NCBI GenBank assembly: GCA_018136815.1
Contig: CM030933.1
Location: forward strand, 6,053,137 to 6,117,136
From: Isochrysis galbana
Taxonomy: Eukaryota; Haptophyta; Isochrysidales; Isochrysidaceae
Length of the DNA stretch: 64,000 nucleotides
Direction: 5' to 3'
The notes beneath the pieces were generated by a model. It worked only from the letters and a program-made list of their open reading frames with translations, made no database searches and was not told where the DNA came from. Shown here piece after piece: positions 51,533 through 61,784 of this stretch (positions are counted from its first letter, which is position 1; every line of letters begins with the position of its first letter). The position numbers and the translations under genes are program-made.

Positions 51533-52772
51533 TAGGGGTAAGCACAAGTATCCGGATATTTGTCTTGGATATTTGGGTGGATTTGCTCCACATAGATATC
51601 TCTAGATATTTTTGGGATATTTGGGCTCTTGCTGGGATATCTATACGGGTTATTTGGGTTATAGAATAACAGTAAACATGTTTAACTGTAGTTAGCTCCA
51701 TAGTTAGTTGCCGTTTCGCCCGCAAGGCTTGCTTGCGCAAGGTGCTGGCAAGCCCGCCCATGCCCTACGGCCTTGGTTAGGTGCCTATTAATAGCTTATA
51801 ACTAGGTTTGGCGCCCACAGCTATCTAGATAGATGCAAATAGTGGCCTAGCGCTATATCTAGCTAGATGCTAGATATAGAAAGTGCTTTTTGGAAGTAGA
51901 TAGCCTAATATCTAGATATGAGGCTAACATCTTCACAGTCTTACTCAATGGAGGGGCCTTGGCCTTGTGCAACAAGCAACAAGTCTCCGGCGCGTTCTCA
52001 TATCTCGAGGATCGTTTAGAGGACCGATGACCGATGTGCCGCTCCATTTTGTTGCAAGGAGCAGCACCGCTTCACACTTCACAGGGCTCCTACGCGCATT
52101 CAACCCGGCGTTTGCGTTTGCATACGGGCGGGTCGATGAGCTTTGGTGCGGCGTTTCAGCGCCTTGGCATGCTTTACTAATATCCACGATGTGAGTAATG
52201 GGTTGCAGCGAGAGCTCTCTTCCTACCTACTTTCCTGCGCCAAGGTACAAGGTACACACATCGTCGATCATTCCGACAAGGAAAGTTTTTCAAGAGACGT
52301 CCTAGCATGGTGGGCATCCAACCACTCGAAATTCCCCACGTGGGCATTGGCTGCTCGAATAACATTTTGCCTCTCTCCTAATTCTGCTTCGTGTGAGCGC
52401 GTGTTCTCTTGCTCTTTGTTTGATGCAGTGTTCGTTTGGTGCTCATCGGGACCGGTCGTTGTCGGATCAATTGGAAGTGTCGGTGATGTTGCGATACAAT
52501 CGCAACAAACGCAAGAAGCAAGAAAGAAGGCTCTTGATGTGTTCTATCTATGTGACATATATATGCATGTGTTGTATTCAGGCCTTGGCGCCAAAAGGCC
52601 TGAATACAACAGCATGTGGCTTTAATATCTTGAGCAACCTAGCTACACATACCATATGCACAGCTTTTACGAATGGATATTTTCTGGATATTTGGGCTTT
52701 CGAATGGATATATCGTGGATATTTTGCATGGATATTTGGGCGTCTTTTGAGGGATACTTGTGCTTACCCCTA
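51533..52772 (+). mobile_element. hAT DNA transposon, 1240 bp, internally deleted
   Basis: Perfect 21-bp terminal inverted repeats start TAGGGGTAAGCACAAGTAT at 51533-51553 and mirror at 52752-52772. The 8-bp target duplication AAAGCGTC flanks it (51525-51532 and 52773-52780), the hAT hallmark. GGATATTTGG-like subterminal repeats crowd both ends (51550-51660 and 52672-52740). Only the C-terminal dimerisation part of a transposase remains, so it is nonautonomous. It sits inside the LINE remnant and is therefore younger. Confidence 0.9.
52190..52530 (+). pseudogene. hAT transposase C-terminal dimerisation region
   Basis: The frame reads VLAWWASNHSKFPTWALAAR, then LSPNSASCERVFSCSL, the conserved W..N...FP.......L..P.S....ERVFS signature of hAT dimerisation domains. 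After one frameshift near 52415 it continues MQCSFGAHRDRSLSDQLEVS, VMLRYNRNKRK. The catalytic region is absent. Confidence 0.8.
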
Positions 52773-53310
52773 AAAGCGTCCGCCCGCTGAATTCCAAAAA
52801 TACAAATGGCTGAAGAACAGCGAATATGCGACCATATTGGGAGTCCCACTGGGAGGGGCCCGGGCCACAAAGAACTTTTGGCGAAAACTAGTAGATAAAA
52901 TAGAGAAGAAGACCACCCTGTACGCACCGCTCACAAATAATTTGTCAATACATGGCAAAACGAAAATAGCCAATTTCCTTATATACTCTATCCCTAGATA
53001 CTGGCTGCAAACACTGGCGGCCCCGAGCGATCGCTCCACACGGCCGTCAAGAGAGCCGTAGACAAAATACTGTGGACAAACGCGCATACCGGGCGCAGGC
53101 TGCAATGGATAAAACACCCCGAAATCCCACTAAAAAACGAATCCGAAAAAGGACCCCACCTGGGTCTGGGACTCCTAGACTGGGATAACCACGTTAAGGC
53201 GATGCAGGCTAAATGGATATTGAACTACCTAGACGCGCGACAAGCACAATTGAAACAAGTGCTAGACGCCCCCACTCTCACTCTGTGGATGAACTAAGTA
53301 TAAACTTAGT

Positions 53311-53886
53311 AAACAAATGCCGGCCATAGCTATTCTAAAGAAGTTTTTTAGTTGATTGAATGCTAGAGTAAACCCACACGAAAAGCTCCTAGTCCAAGCA
53401 ACAACACTCACACGATCACCTTGGGCCTGCTGCCACCATGCGCTAAGGCCTTGGAACAACGAGCTCACTGCCATTGCCGTGAATTGCGAATGTGCAATGA
53501 CAGCAACGACGAAACGACAGCCCAAGCACGAGGAAGGATGCGAGGGGCTGCGCAGCAATATGACATCATCTAGTAGACGCGCATGACGCGCGAGCCAAGA
53601 ACGGGCAGGCGGGGAGCCTATCCAGAGAAGAGCAGCCACTCAAAAGCCACCGAGCCTCTTAGCAATGAAGCGAGGTGAGGTGAACGCAATAGCAACATAA
53701 GATGCACACGCCATCGGCGAGCAGCACTCGTGGGATAGACGAGCCGGTGTTGCCGTGTGTCTGCCGTCTCGATGGATATCCCGATCGTCGATGTCAATGA
53801 AGAGAACAATTGCATCTCATGTCTCAACTTAGCGTGGGTTTTAACCACTCCGAGACGTCTTCCACTGCTGGGCGAGGGACTCCCCG
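53311..53886. other. Intergenic, no gene recognised
   Basis: 3' flank of the acyl-CoA synthetase gene. Nothing supported. Confidence 0.5.
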
Positions 53887-55920
53887 TCACACAGACTCGG
53901 GGCTCTCGCCGAGCTCAGCGTACATAGCGTGGATTTTCTCGCGGTATCGCGCGAGGAGCTGAGGCCTCTTCAGCTTGAAGGTCGGGGTGAGGCAGTCATT
54001 CTCAATAGTGAATCCTTGGCCGAGGTCGTTGATGTCCCCCTCGATATGCACCGCTTGCGGGATCTCAAATCCATGCAGCTTAGCGGCCTTGCCGCATGCC
54101 TTGATCTCGCCCAATATGAAGGCGGCCACCTCGGGCTTGGTGAACACATTAGCAGCAGCAGCCCCCGCCGCCGCCCAGCCCGAGTGCACAGCGTGCGCCA
54201 TCATTTTCTCCACGTCGGGAGTGCAGACCGCAACGAGCTTGGTGGTGTACGAGTTGCCGTAGACGAAGAGCTGCGCGATGTATGCCGACTTAGTGAGAAA
54301 GTTCTCGATCTTTTCGGCAGCAACGTATTCTCCCTGCGCGAGCTTGAAGATGTTCTTCTTGCGGTCGATAATCGAAAGCGTGCCATCGGGATTCCACCGG
54401 CCGATGTCGCCAGTGTGCAGCCAGCCATCTTCACGGAGTGTCTCTGCGGTCGCCTCCGGGTTCTTGTGGTAGCGGACGAAGTTGACGGCGCCGCGGGTGA
54501 GAATCTCGCCGCAAGGGGGGTAGCTCGCTGAGGTGTAGTTCATCTCTGGCACGTCGACAAGCTTGACATCTTGAGTGGGCATCGGTGGCCCTACACGCCC
54601 AGAGCGGTACTCGTGCATGAGCGGGAGGGTCGCCTGCGCACAGTTCTCCGTCATACCATAGCCCTCGTACATTTCGGCACCCATGGTGGAGACGAGAAAC
54701 TCGTGCACGTATGCCGGAAGGGGTGCGGCGCCTGAGACGATGATGCGGACGTTTCCACCCAGCGCCTTGCGCACCTTCTTGAAGAGAAAGCCGAGACACG
54801 AGCCGCTCCGGCCGCTTTTACGCGCATTGAACTCCTGGCTCATCGCGAAGCGGAAGAGTGTTTGCATCGGCGCGGGCTTCGACTCGATCGTGCTCATCAC
54901 ACGGTCATAAACGCGCTGGAAGACACGGGGCACACCGACAAATATGGTAGGCTTCAATGCAGCTACATCTTCAAGGAGGAGCTTGAGGTTGCCCGAGAAG
55001 AAGCCGATCCGACCGCCGCGGCACAAGATGCCTTGCTCGAGCATAGTCTCGAAGATGTGCGCCAGAGGCAGGTAGGAGAGGTATGTTTCCTGCTGCAAAT
55101 CGATGCCGCCGCCATAAGACGCGCCGATCGTGATACCGCGGTGGGAGAGGCAAACGCCCTTTGGATCGCCAGTAGTGCCAGACGTGTACATGATGACTGC
55201 GATTGAATCAGGCTCGGGCACTGTGGGTGCCACGGGCTCAGCCTTGCCCTTGGCAATCATGGAGTCGTAGTCGAAAAAAGTGATACCAGCAGCCTTGAGT
55301 TCGTCAGCGTACGGGTCAGATCCGCCGAGAGGCTCCACTTGGATGATGGTCTTGAGTGTTGGTACCTTGTCCTTGACCGCTGCAAGGGCATGCAGGTTCT
55401 TCTCGGCGCAAATGACCAGCTTGAGCTCAGCGTGCTCAATTTCGTAGCGTACGGCGTCGTCGCCAAGGGTATCATAGAGCGGGACGACGGTCATCGATTG
55501 CGAGTAGGCGCCCAGCCCAGAGAGCGCCCACTCCTCCGAATTGGGCGCGTAGACACCAATGCAGTCTCCAGGCTTGAGGCCGAGCGCGCGCAGCCCTGCG
55601 CCTGCAGCCTTTGCTCTCTCGTAGGCCTCGGTGTAGTTGATCCATTGGAAGGGGCCCTTGCCCAGCGGGACGCGCTTGCCCATGCAGTCGTGCTCTGGGA
55701 ACCGCTTCGCCGCGTATTCAAAGAGGGACCAGACATTGGAGTACTCGGCACCCATCTTGCACTCAGCCGGCACAGAATCCCAGCCGATCCGGCGACGAGG
55801 GAGCCCTTCGCCTGCGATGGGCGAGTACTCGGCGGGCTCGTAAGAGTGGAGCACGGGCAGCTTGCTCCCGTTCTTGAAGACCGGCGTGGACGATTTGGAG
55901 TGGAAGTCGGCGTACTCCAT
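53887..55920 (-). CDS. Long-chain acyl-CoA synthetase
   Basis: The enzyme activates fatty acids to acyl-CoA through an acyl-adenylate. The 677-residue product has the ANL-superfamily motifs in order: P-loop MYTSGTTGDPKGVCLSH (Thr/Ser/Gly at about 245-255), YLPLAHIFE, then EMYEGYGMTENCAQATLP (about 418-434), WLHTGDIGRWNPDGTLSIID and RKKNIFKLAQGEYVAAEKIE (about 515-535). It has the long linker and C-terminal half expected of LACS (GFTIENDCLTPTFKLKR). ATG 55920 (MEYADFHSKSSTPVF) is preferred. An earlier ATG at 56055 would add only Glu/Arg/Gly codons from a GA-repeat. No targeting signal is obvious. Intronless. Confidence 0.95.
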   Translation of the reverse strand: MEYADFHSKSSTPVFKNGSKLPVLHSYEPAEYSPIAGEGLPRRRIGWDSVPAECKMGAEYSNVWSLFEYAAKRFPEHDCMGKRVPLGKGPFQWINYTEAYERAKAAGAGLRALGLKPGDCIGVYAPNSEEWALSGLGAYSQSMTVVPLYDTLGDDAVRYEIEHAELKLVICAEKNLHALAAVKDKVPTLKTIIQVEPLGGSDPYADELKAAGITFFDYDSMIAKGKAEPVAPTVPEPDSIAVIMYTSGTTGDPKGVCLSHRGITIGASYGGGIDLQQETYLSYLPLAHIFETMLEQGILCRGGRIGFFSGNLKLLLEDVAALKPTIFVGVPRVFQRVYDRVMSTIESKPAPMQTLFRFAMSQEFNARKSGRSGSCLGFLFKKVRKALGGNVRIIVSGAAPLPAYVHEFLVSTMGAEMYEGYGMTENCAQATLPLMHEYRSGRVGPPMPTQDVKLVDVPEMNYTSASYPPCGEILTRGAVNFVRYHKNPEATAETLREDGWLHTGDIGRWNPDGTLSIIDRKKNIFKLAQGEYVAAEKIENFLTKSAYIAQLFVYGNSYTTKLVAVCTPDVEKMMAHAVHSGWAAAGAAAANVFTKPEVAAFILGEIKACGKAAKLHGFEIPQAVHIEGDINDLGQGFTIENDCLTPTFKLKRPQLLARYREKIHAMYAELGESPESV

Positions 55921-56050
55921 CTCTCCTCTCTCTCTCTCTCTTTCCCCCTCCCCTCCCCTTCTCTCCCTTCTCTCTCTCTCTGTCGAAATCTCGACGCCCC
56001 CCCCCCCCTCAATCTCTCCCTCTCCGTCTCTCTCTCTGCTGGGCCATGCA
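55921..56050. repeat. CT-rich tract at the LACS 5' end
   Basis: CTCTCT and CCCTCC blocks (GA-rich on the gene's sense strand) immediately before the start codon, resembling the carrier and GCSH starts. Confidence 0.8.
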
Positions 56051-56694
56051 TGCACAAGTTACTCTTTCTCTTTCTCCGTCTGATGAAAGAGCGGTGTCTC
56101 TCCTTTCATTTCAGTTCTGCGGGTAGTATTCTCTGCTCGGCCACATCTCTCGGACCGCGCGTGCTTCCTGAAGAGGAGCGCCGGGGAAGAGAGGAGGAGG
56201 AGGGGGGATCAGACGCTGCGGGGGTGACGTCAATGGAGAGCGTAGTTGTCGTAAGGAAAGGGACGCACAGGTTGGAGACAAAATACAAAATGGAAGCCGA
56301 GGGCGGCGGGGGGCGGGCCGCTGCACATCATCTACCACCCTCCTTTTACGATAGGAGTGAAGAGCTTCCATTCTCGATGGAGAGTCGGCGGGACGCGGAG
56401 GATAAATAAGAGAGGGAAGAAAAAGGAGGGGGAGTGGCGGGGGAGGCTGGCGGAGAGACGAGAGAGAGAGCGAGGGGGAGATATGTGCGTTGCAGGGAGG
56501 GAGCGAGAGAGAGGGGGGGAGGGGGAGGGGGAGGGAGGGAGAGAGAGAGAGAGGGCTTCTTCTCGTCGTCGGCGCGAGAGAAGACGGCGGCGGCACAGCA
56601 AGGGAGGCGCATCGGATGAAGTCTTTACTTCTACGAGTACTCCTACTCCTAGAGGAGTGCGAGTTCTAGGGGAGAGTTTGGTGCGCACCAGGTA
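56051..56694. other. Intergenic, purine-rich low complexity
   Basis: GAGAGGGAG runs at 56440-56560. ORFs across it are artefacts. Nothing is recognised. Confidence 0.45.
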
Positions 56695-56880
56695 CTCCTA
56701 GAGGCTCGCGCTTCGCAGAGCGGCCCGCTTCGCAGAGTGCCCCCCCCCCCCCCCCCCTTTTCCCATGGCTCCCAGAGCCCTCCCCAAGGCCCAGAGCAAG
56801 CCTAAGCCGGCCCCTAGGCACCATACTTTCCAGGCCCGCGATCTCCGCGCTAGGAACCGCGCATCCGCAGCCGCGCTCGA
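56695..56880 (+). repeat. GCGGCCCGCTTCG/MAP-type repeat, copy 2
   Basis: Same layout as 46121-46300: CTCCTAGAGGCTCGCGCTTCG, CGGCCCGCTTCG, a poly-C run, then CCCATGGCTCCCAGAGC (ATG 56765). One frame stays open for 130 codons: MAPRALPKAQSKPKP, then FQARDLRARNRASAAALEDV. Whether it encodes a protein is uncertain; the shared QARD..R.R.RA..LE wording hints at a once-coding ancestor. Confidence 0.5.
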
Positions 56881-57764
56881 AGACGTCCGGAAGACTGCAG
56901 CGTACTGCCGAGCGAGCAGCGTCGGAGCCAAAGCAGCAATGGCCACAGGGATGTTCCTGCTGGCAACGCGGCACCAACACGGCATAAGGTCACAGGAGAG
57001 CTGCAGAAAGCGCAGGGGCAAGGAAGGGGGCAAGGGGGACGAGCCACGAACGCGAACGCGCGACTCACACTCGCGTACAGATTCTCACAAATGTAGAGCG
57101 GCGCAAGCTCGCTGCATGGATCCTAGTCTAGGAATCCTGAATCCTGGCGCGCGCTGACACGCATGAGCCCCAAAACAGGCACCAAATATCCGTCAAAGTG
57201 CGCGAGATGTTTTTTGCTAAAATTTTACATTCATTTTTTGTTCGGTGCCTTCCGCACGCATATCCGAAGAAGTCAAAACAATGAGAAAACATGAGGAAAT
57301 CTAGCTTAAAAATCACGGGCCCATATGCATATGCTTTCGTGTACTATTGGAATGTGCGACTATGGCTTTTGATGCGTCAGACCGCACGCTTTCAAATGCG
57401 ATGAAAATTCGAAGATTCCATTTGTGCGCCACTTGTGCGGTTGAGCAAAAAACATATTCCCTTCGTTCCTTTGTCTTAGTCTTAGTCTTCGGTTTCCGGG
57501 GTCCGGCCCAGGTACACTACCTCGAGCCCGGTTTGGAGTGCGTGTGCGTGGTTTGGGCAGGCTTGTTGGGTGTTCGCTTTGCCGCGCATGTGACAAGAAT
57601 ATTAAGATTTTCATTTCTCCCAGCCGCGTTGTGCGTCTTGCGTGGCACTCACTTACACTAATATTGTTGTGTTACTAACACTAACTCACGCCATAGCCAT
57701 AGCCTCTTTACATCGCCGTTCGCCCGCCCGGATTCATGCTTTCGGTGGTTTGGACTGCAGGCCA
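56881..57764. other. Intergenic; CATTCCTTTG-family copy at 57460-57570
   Basis: TTCGTTCCTTTGTCTTAG ... GGTTTCCGGGGTCCGGCCCA matches 19635-19725. No gene is recognised. Confidence 0.5.
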
Positions 57765-58910
57765 TCAAGCCATCTCCAAGACTTCCACTGCTCCATTAGC
57801 CGCACCAACACTCGCCTGGAGGACAGGGTGGGCCGCGACAAGCAAATCGTCCATGTCGCGGAGGTTGTCGATTGCCGAGGCCATTTGTGCAACGAACGCT
57901 TGGCCGTCCACATCCAGCATGACGCGCACTTTGGCCTTTGTGGGTTGTCCCGACGAGCTACGTCTACGATCGGTCAGGAACATCCCATGCGAAGGCGTTC
58001 CCGGCGCAACAATCACATCCACTTCGAACTCGCTCACATTGCGCTCATACAGATGAGGAGCCACCATCCAGCCTACGGTGTGAGCATCGTGCATTGCAGT
58101 CCCGTCGCACATCCCGTTCCGCTCGCAGTAGACACCCGAGTAGAAATCATGCGCGCGTGCAAAGAGCTGCGCCGCTCGCCCACCACTTGCCCTCAGCCCC
58201 TCGACAACACTTGCTTTGAGGAGAGCAGAGGGCCTGGTCGTCACGTCCAGCGGTGCAAGCACGAACGAACATGTGGCTGTTGGTGCCCCAAAACCTTGAA
58301 CTACGAGGTGAGCTGCAACAGCGTCGTGCGCGAAATTGGCCTCGGCGAGCGGTGAGACATTGCCGGGGACGTGAAGCGCGCCGCCCATTACAACGAGCGC
58401 CTTCAGGAGGGTAGGAAGCCGAGGCTCGATGAGAGCCGCCAGTGCCACATTTGTGAGCGGAGAGAAGCATAGGACAGCGACCTCTCCCGGCCGGGAACGG
58501 GCAGTGTTTGCGAAGAATTCCGCGGCAGAATAGCGCTCAATCATCTCTGCTTGGGCGCGCGCGTCGAGCTCCCCTTCAAACACGCTCCCAAAGCCGTCAT
58601 CGCCGTGATAGGCAGATCCGTCCACCTCCAGCTGACTCGCTTGGCCAAGCGGATAACGGCTCCCAAGGTACACTGGCACGTGGGAGCGGTTGGCGGCGGC
58701 GAGGAGCAGCTGCGCGTTCCGCGCCGTGATAATCACGTCACGATGGCAGCCAAAGCTGGCGGCGATGCCGACGATCTCTAGCGACGGTGTCCCGAGCGCC
58801 CAGAGCAGTGCCGCTGCGTCATCGACCCCAACGTCAGCAATGAGGATGACGGGCTGTGGCGCGCCAGAAGCGGCGACAGCGGCAAGCAGGGACAAATACA
58901 GCAGCAGCAT
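57765..58910 (-). CDS. Secreted inosine-uridine-type nucleoside hydrolase
   Basis: The family cleaves the N-glycosidic bond of ribonucleosides for purine/pyrimidine salvage. The 381-residue product starts with a signal peptide (MLLLYLSLLAAVAASGAPQ). The N-terminal metal/ribose motif is ADVGVDDAAALLWAL (Asp26, Asp30, Asp31; Val replaces the usual Pro after the first Asp). Further family blocks are CFSPLTNVALAALIEP, VVMGGALHVPGNVSPLAEAN and the C-terminal DAHTVGWMVAP segment with the last metal-ligand Asp. The length is slightly above bacterial enzymes because of the leader and a cysteine-containing loop (CERNGMCDG). Signal and cysteines suggest an extracellular or vacuolar enzyme. Intronless; first ATG used. 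Confidence 0.9.
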   Translation of the reverse strand: MLLLYLSLLAAVAASGAPQPVILIADVGVDDAAALLWALGTPSLEIVGIAASFGCHRDVIITARNAQLLLAAANRSHVPVYLGSRYPLGQASQLEVDGSAYHGDDGFGSVFEGELDARAQAEMIERYSAAEFFANTARSRPGEVAVLCFSPLTNVALAALIEPRLPTLLKALVVMGGALHVPGNVSPLAEANFAHDAVAAHLVVQGFGAPTATCSFVLAPLDVTTRPSALLKASVVEGLRASGGRAAQLFARAHDFYSGVYCERNGMCDGTAMHDAHTVGWMVAPHLYERNVSEFEVDVIVAPGTPSHGMFLTDRRRSSSGQPTKAKVRVMLDVDGQAFVAQMASAIDNLRDMDDLLVAAHPVLQASVGAANGAVEVLEMA

Positions 58911-59310
58911 TGTGGAGTGTGAGCGATGCGGTGGGGCGAGCGTGCTTCTGCGACGAGAACGGTGGCCCCTGACTGGGCGACTGCCTGCTGCAGCCAGGGC
59001 GGCGGACGGGTCCCCCGAGGAGAGACCCCAGGGGAGGGAAGAACGACTATTGTACTCTAGCGTGTTCGTTCAACAAAAGAATTGTCGGTGTGATAGCTGT
59101 GCTGCTGTATGCCATGTGCCATGTGCTGAGAGAATTGTGGTGAAAAGGGCCGTGTGCTGCTCTGGGTGTGCCGCGCGGAGCGACTCGCTGATCGGGCGCG
59201 GCCCTAGCTTGGGGGTGCGTGAGCGTCGCGGCGTCTGCTATGACTTGGTCGTTGGTCGTCCGGCGCGGCGGGCTGGCGGGGTGGGCGGGGAGAGAGGAGA
59301 GAGGATAGAG
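58911..59310. other. Intergenic, no gene recognised
   Basis: Nothing supported. Confidence 0.5.
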
Positions 59311-59358
59311 GAGGGGAGCGAGGCGCGCTCCATGACCCTATCATTATAACGATAGTTG
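59311..59358. repeat. Hairpin end of a MERA-type repeat
   Basis: GAGGCGCGCTCCATGACC, then CTATCATTATAACGATAG (59338-59355) and TTGATGG. The minus strand starts MERASLPSSIL. The stem is CTATC/GATAG with a TTATAA centre. Confidence 0.65.
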
Positions 59359-59494
59359 ATGGTCGCCCGTGTATAGGTATAGCGCAAGCAGTTCAAGTTC
59401 ACCTCGTTGTCAGCGAAGTGACGAAAGACGGTCGCCAAGTCGCCAACGCGTGGTGGTTCGTGGGGGCGGGAAGATACCCACAGTCCACAGTCCT

Positions 59495-59750
59495 CACCTT
59501 CACCTTCACCTTCACCTTCCTCCTTCCTCGGTGGCGGACGCCACGACGGCGAATGGCGAATGGGGCCGCGGCTGAGCGCTGAGCGCTGAGCCGCTGAGCC
59601 CTCAGACGAAGAATACATACTACCCTCCCCCCATATCCATATCCATATCCATATCCATATCGATATATCAATATCAATATCAATATATCAATCTACAATA
59701 CATCAATATCAATAAATACAATATATACTACTATCAATATCAACAAAAAT
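59495..59750. repeat. CTTCAC, CCATAT and ATCAAT short tandem repeats
   Basis: (ACCTTC)n at about 59495-59522, (CATATC)n at about 59632-59665, then (AATATC)n to about 59745. Confidence 0.9.
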
Positions 59751-60101
59751 ATCGAGGCCGAATCTTTCGCGATGGGTACCATGTTCGAGGACAGCCTTAG
59801 CTATATCCACAGGATAGCTGTAGGCCACTAGGGAGTACATGAGGAGCTGTACCATGAGTCTAGCGACGGCGAGGATTCGAGACACACACGAGGTCCTAAT
59901 TACTAATTAACCCACCGACACTATGGACACTATTTATACTACAAAACTCATTCGGATCATGATATTCGTGCATTCGAGATTCGAGTGAGCCGCACCTTCC
60001 CTTCGAGCGCGCCCCTCGACCGGCACACGATCTGCAGCCGGACAACACACCTCTCCTTCCTCTCCCAGCCCCTCAACTCTTCTTGCCTCCGCGTCGGGTT
60101 A
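59751..60101. other. Intergenic / 5' flank
   Basis: No gene is recognised. The frame of the next gene is open back to 59985 but without an ATG. Confidence 0.5.
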
Positions 60102-61145
60102 ATGCCGAAAGGCAGGGCTCATGCGGCCTCGTTCGACTGCTTTGTCGGCCGTGAGATTGAGCATGTGATTGCGCCACCGCCATCGGAGAGGGATGGGCAC
60201 GTGTCGCCGCGCAAGCGGCAACCAGGGCTGACAGGGACACTCACGCACATTGAGGTCACGAGACCAGCGCGCGTCTCGCCCCAGCGCTCCGCCCCTAGCA
60301 CATCTCAGCGCTGCGAGCTCCAGCTGCCTTCACTGTCGGAGGCAGCAACGCAGACGCCCAGTGCCTCTCGTACAAGGGACGTCGGCACTGCCACTGCCTC
60401 GCAGTTGCAGCAGACACATGATGAATGCACCTCGATGGATTCGCTGGCGCACACGGCTCACTCGCTGGCGCTCCAGGACGCTGCATCGCCGGCAGCCACT
60501 GCGAATAGCCATGAGGTACCGAGGCGAAGCGACAAAGGAGTTTCTTACCAGGCATGCGGAACGGGAGAAGATCGCAATCCTGAGCTCAATGATTACTTCG
60601 ACTTGGATGGGATACCCCTCAACCATAAGACAAGACGTCAGACAGGAGAATTCGCTCTCAAGACATTTGCAGAGGGTAACATAGTGAAAACCGCCCCACC
60701 GACACAGGTGCAGCATCAAGTGCAACCAGCTTGGTGGGGAAACGGAGAAGGCTCAGACACATCCACTGCTCAGATACTTGATGTTTATGGCCAACCGCTG
60801 CGCACCCGAACACACATGTCCGCAGCACCATCGCCGGAGTTGCCCTCGCCACAAGCCGAGGTCCTCGACGTGGAGGGCAGGCCGCTACGGGGCCGCTCGC
60901 GTGCAGCGCCCGTGGACCCTGTAAAATCGCCTGGAGGTAGCGGGGATCTCGTTGACCATTTTTCAAGTCGCCGCAAGCCAGCAGCTTGTGCTCCGGCTAA
61001 CCTCAGTCTGTTTGATAAGGACGCCGCCCCGCAATATTTTGTTAGTGACTCTTCAGCTGGCGACTTGGGGAGCCGCCCCTTCGTGCCCTTGACCTCTCGT
61101 GGCCGGGTGCAAGATGCTCCTGCTAGCAAAAGCAACCTCATGTGA
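60102..61145 (+). CDS. Hypothetical protein with D-x-x-G-x-P-L repeats
   Basis: I do not recognise the family. The 347-residue frame starts at ATG 60102 (MPKGRAHAASFDCFVGREIE). Most of it is Ser/Thr/Pro/Gln-rich and probably disordered. Three short related segments stand out: FDLDGIPLNHKTRR (about residue 170), LDVYGQPLRTRTHM (about 225) and LDVEGRPLRGRSRA (about 257), sharing D-x-x-G-x-P-L-x-x-x-x-R. Repeated short motifs in a disordered protein often serve as docking sites, but that is inference. Polar composition, no membrane segment, no signal. Codon use looks coding throughout. It stops at TGA 61143-61145. Confidence 0.6.
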   Translation: MPKGRAHAASFDCFVGREIEHVIAPPPSERDGHVSPRKRQPGLTGTLTHIEVTRPARVSPQRSAPSTSQRCELQLPSLSEAATQTPSASRTRDVGTATASQLQQTHDECTSMDSLAHTAHSLALQDAASPAATANSHEVPRRSDKGVSYQACGTGEDRNPELNDYFDLDGIPLNHKTRRQTGEFALKTFAEGNIVKTAPPTQVQHQVQPAWWGNGEGSDTSTAQILDVYGQPLRTRTHMSAAPSPELPSPQAEVLDVEGRPLRGRSRAAPVDPVKSPGGSGDLVDHFSSRRKPAACAPANLSLFDKDAAPQYFVSDSSAGDLGSRPFVPLTSRGRVQDAPASKSNLM

Positions 61146-61727
61146 TCCACGAGTTCTACGCATGCTAGATCTCCGGCAAAGTACGTCAGAGCGCAAGAAA
61201 ACTGCCAAAGTAGCAAAGGCCAAGGACAAAAAACACGAGGAGCGAGCGAACTCGAGCAGGGGGCGCAGTAAGGTGGAGTCGAAGTCAGTTTGGGTCGGCA
61301 AACAATCACCGTCCTATCTTTCCACGAGCGTAGCAAGTAGAAGTAGCAACGCCTCGTTCGCTCAAAAATGTCTTGAAGATTTTGGCTACTAGCTACGGAG
61401 GTTCCGTCACTCTCGGGTGCTACTAGCTACTATTCGCCATCGCTTCGTGTCCCCTACTTTACTCTTTTCTTTATAGCGCACTGAAAAACTAACCCCACCC
61501 GTTGCAAAAGCCGCGCGACGCCGGCCCTCTGACTCCTTGACGCTTGAGAAGGCGCAGTCTGAGGTCCAGTTTTCTTTCACCCTCACCCCCGCACCCTTCC
61601 ATTTTGGTAAAAAAAAACCAGGAGCACCTACACAATGGAGGATAGATCGGCGACTCGCCACCCTCATTTCAGGGACACCTCTCTTTGTTTGTTGTTTGCG
61701 CGTTTGCGCGTTGATCCGTTGATCCGG
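61146..61727. other. Intergenic, no gene recognised
   Basis: A short open frame (SERKKTAKVAKAKDKKHEER) at about 61160-61392 lacks support. Confidence 0.4.
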
Positions 61728-61784
61728 GTGCAACTTCTGAGAAGGTGCAACATGAATAAAAAAATTTTCCAACTGGGAAGATGC
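61728..61784 (+). repeat. Hairpin plus NKKIFQLGRC repeat
   Basis: GTGCAACTTCTGAGAAGG(TGCAAC) forms an inverted repeat (61728-61751), followed at 61752 by ATGAATAAAAAAATTTTCC and AACTGGGAAGATGC. The second part is repeated inverted at 7499-7531. Confidence 0.6.

Larger units (their letters stand above)
51090..53291 (+). pseudogene. LINE reverse transcriptase remnant, split by a hAT element
   Basis: Before the split the frames read DWSYLVLEKLKFGGDFRRY, then FNVASGVPQGCPLSPL (RT block 4). After a shift come GIIVNGAELKISQFADDTQL, with the catalytic FADD of the L1-like RT, and SLARSLKWVERYAAASC. After 52772 it resumes KYKWLKNSEYATILGVPLGG, FWRKLVDKIEKKT and LSIHGKTKIANFLIYSIP, and after a further shift ILWTNAHTGRRLQWIKHP and HLGLGLLDWDNHVKAM, ending LWMN with a stop at 53297. 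Several frameshifts make it inactive. The hairpin AACTAAGTATAAACTTAG (53292-53309) follows immediately. Confidence 0.8.

Noticed and set aside
55921-56055. Upstream ATG start for the acyl-CoA synthetase
   Set aside because: The added residues come from a GA-repeat. The conserved part begins soon after ATG 55920.
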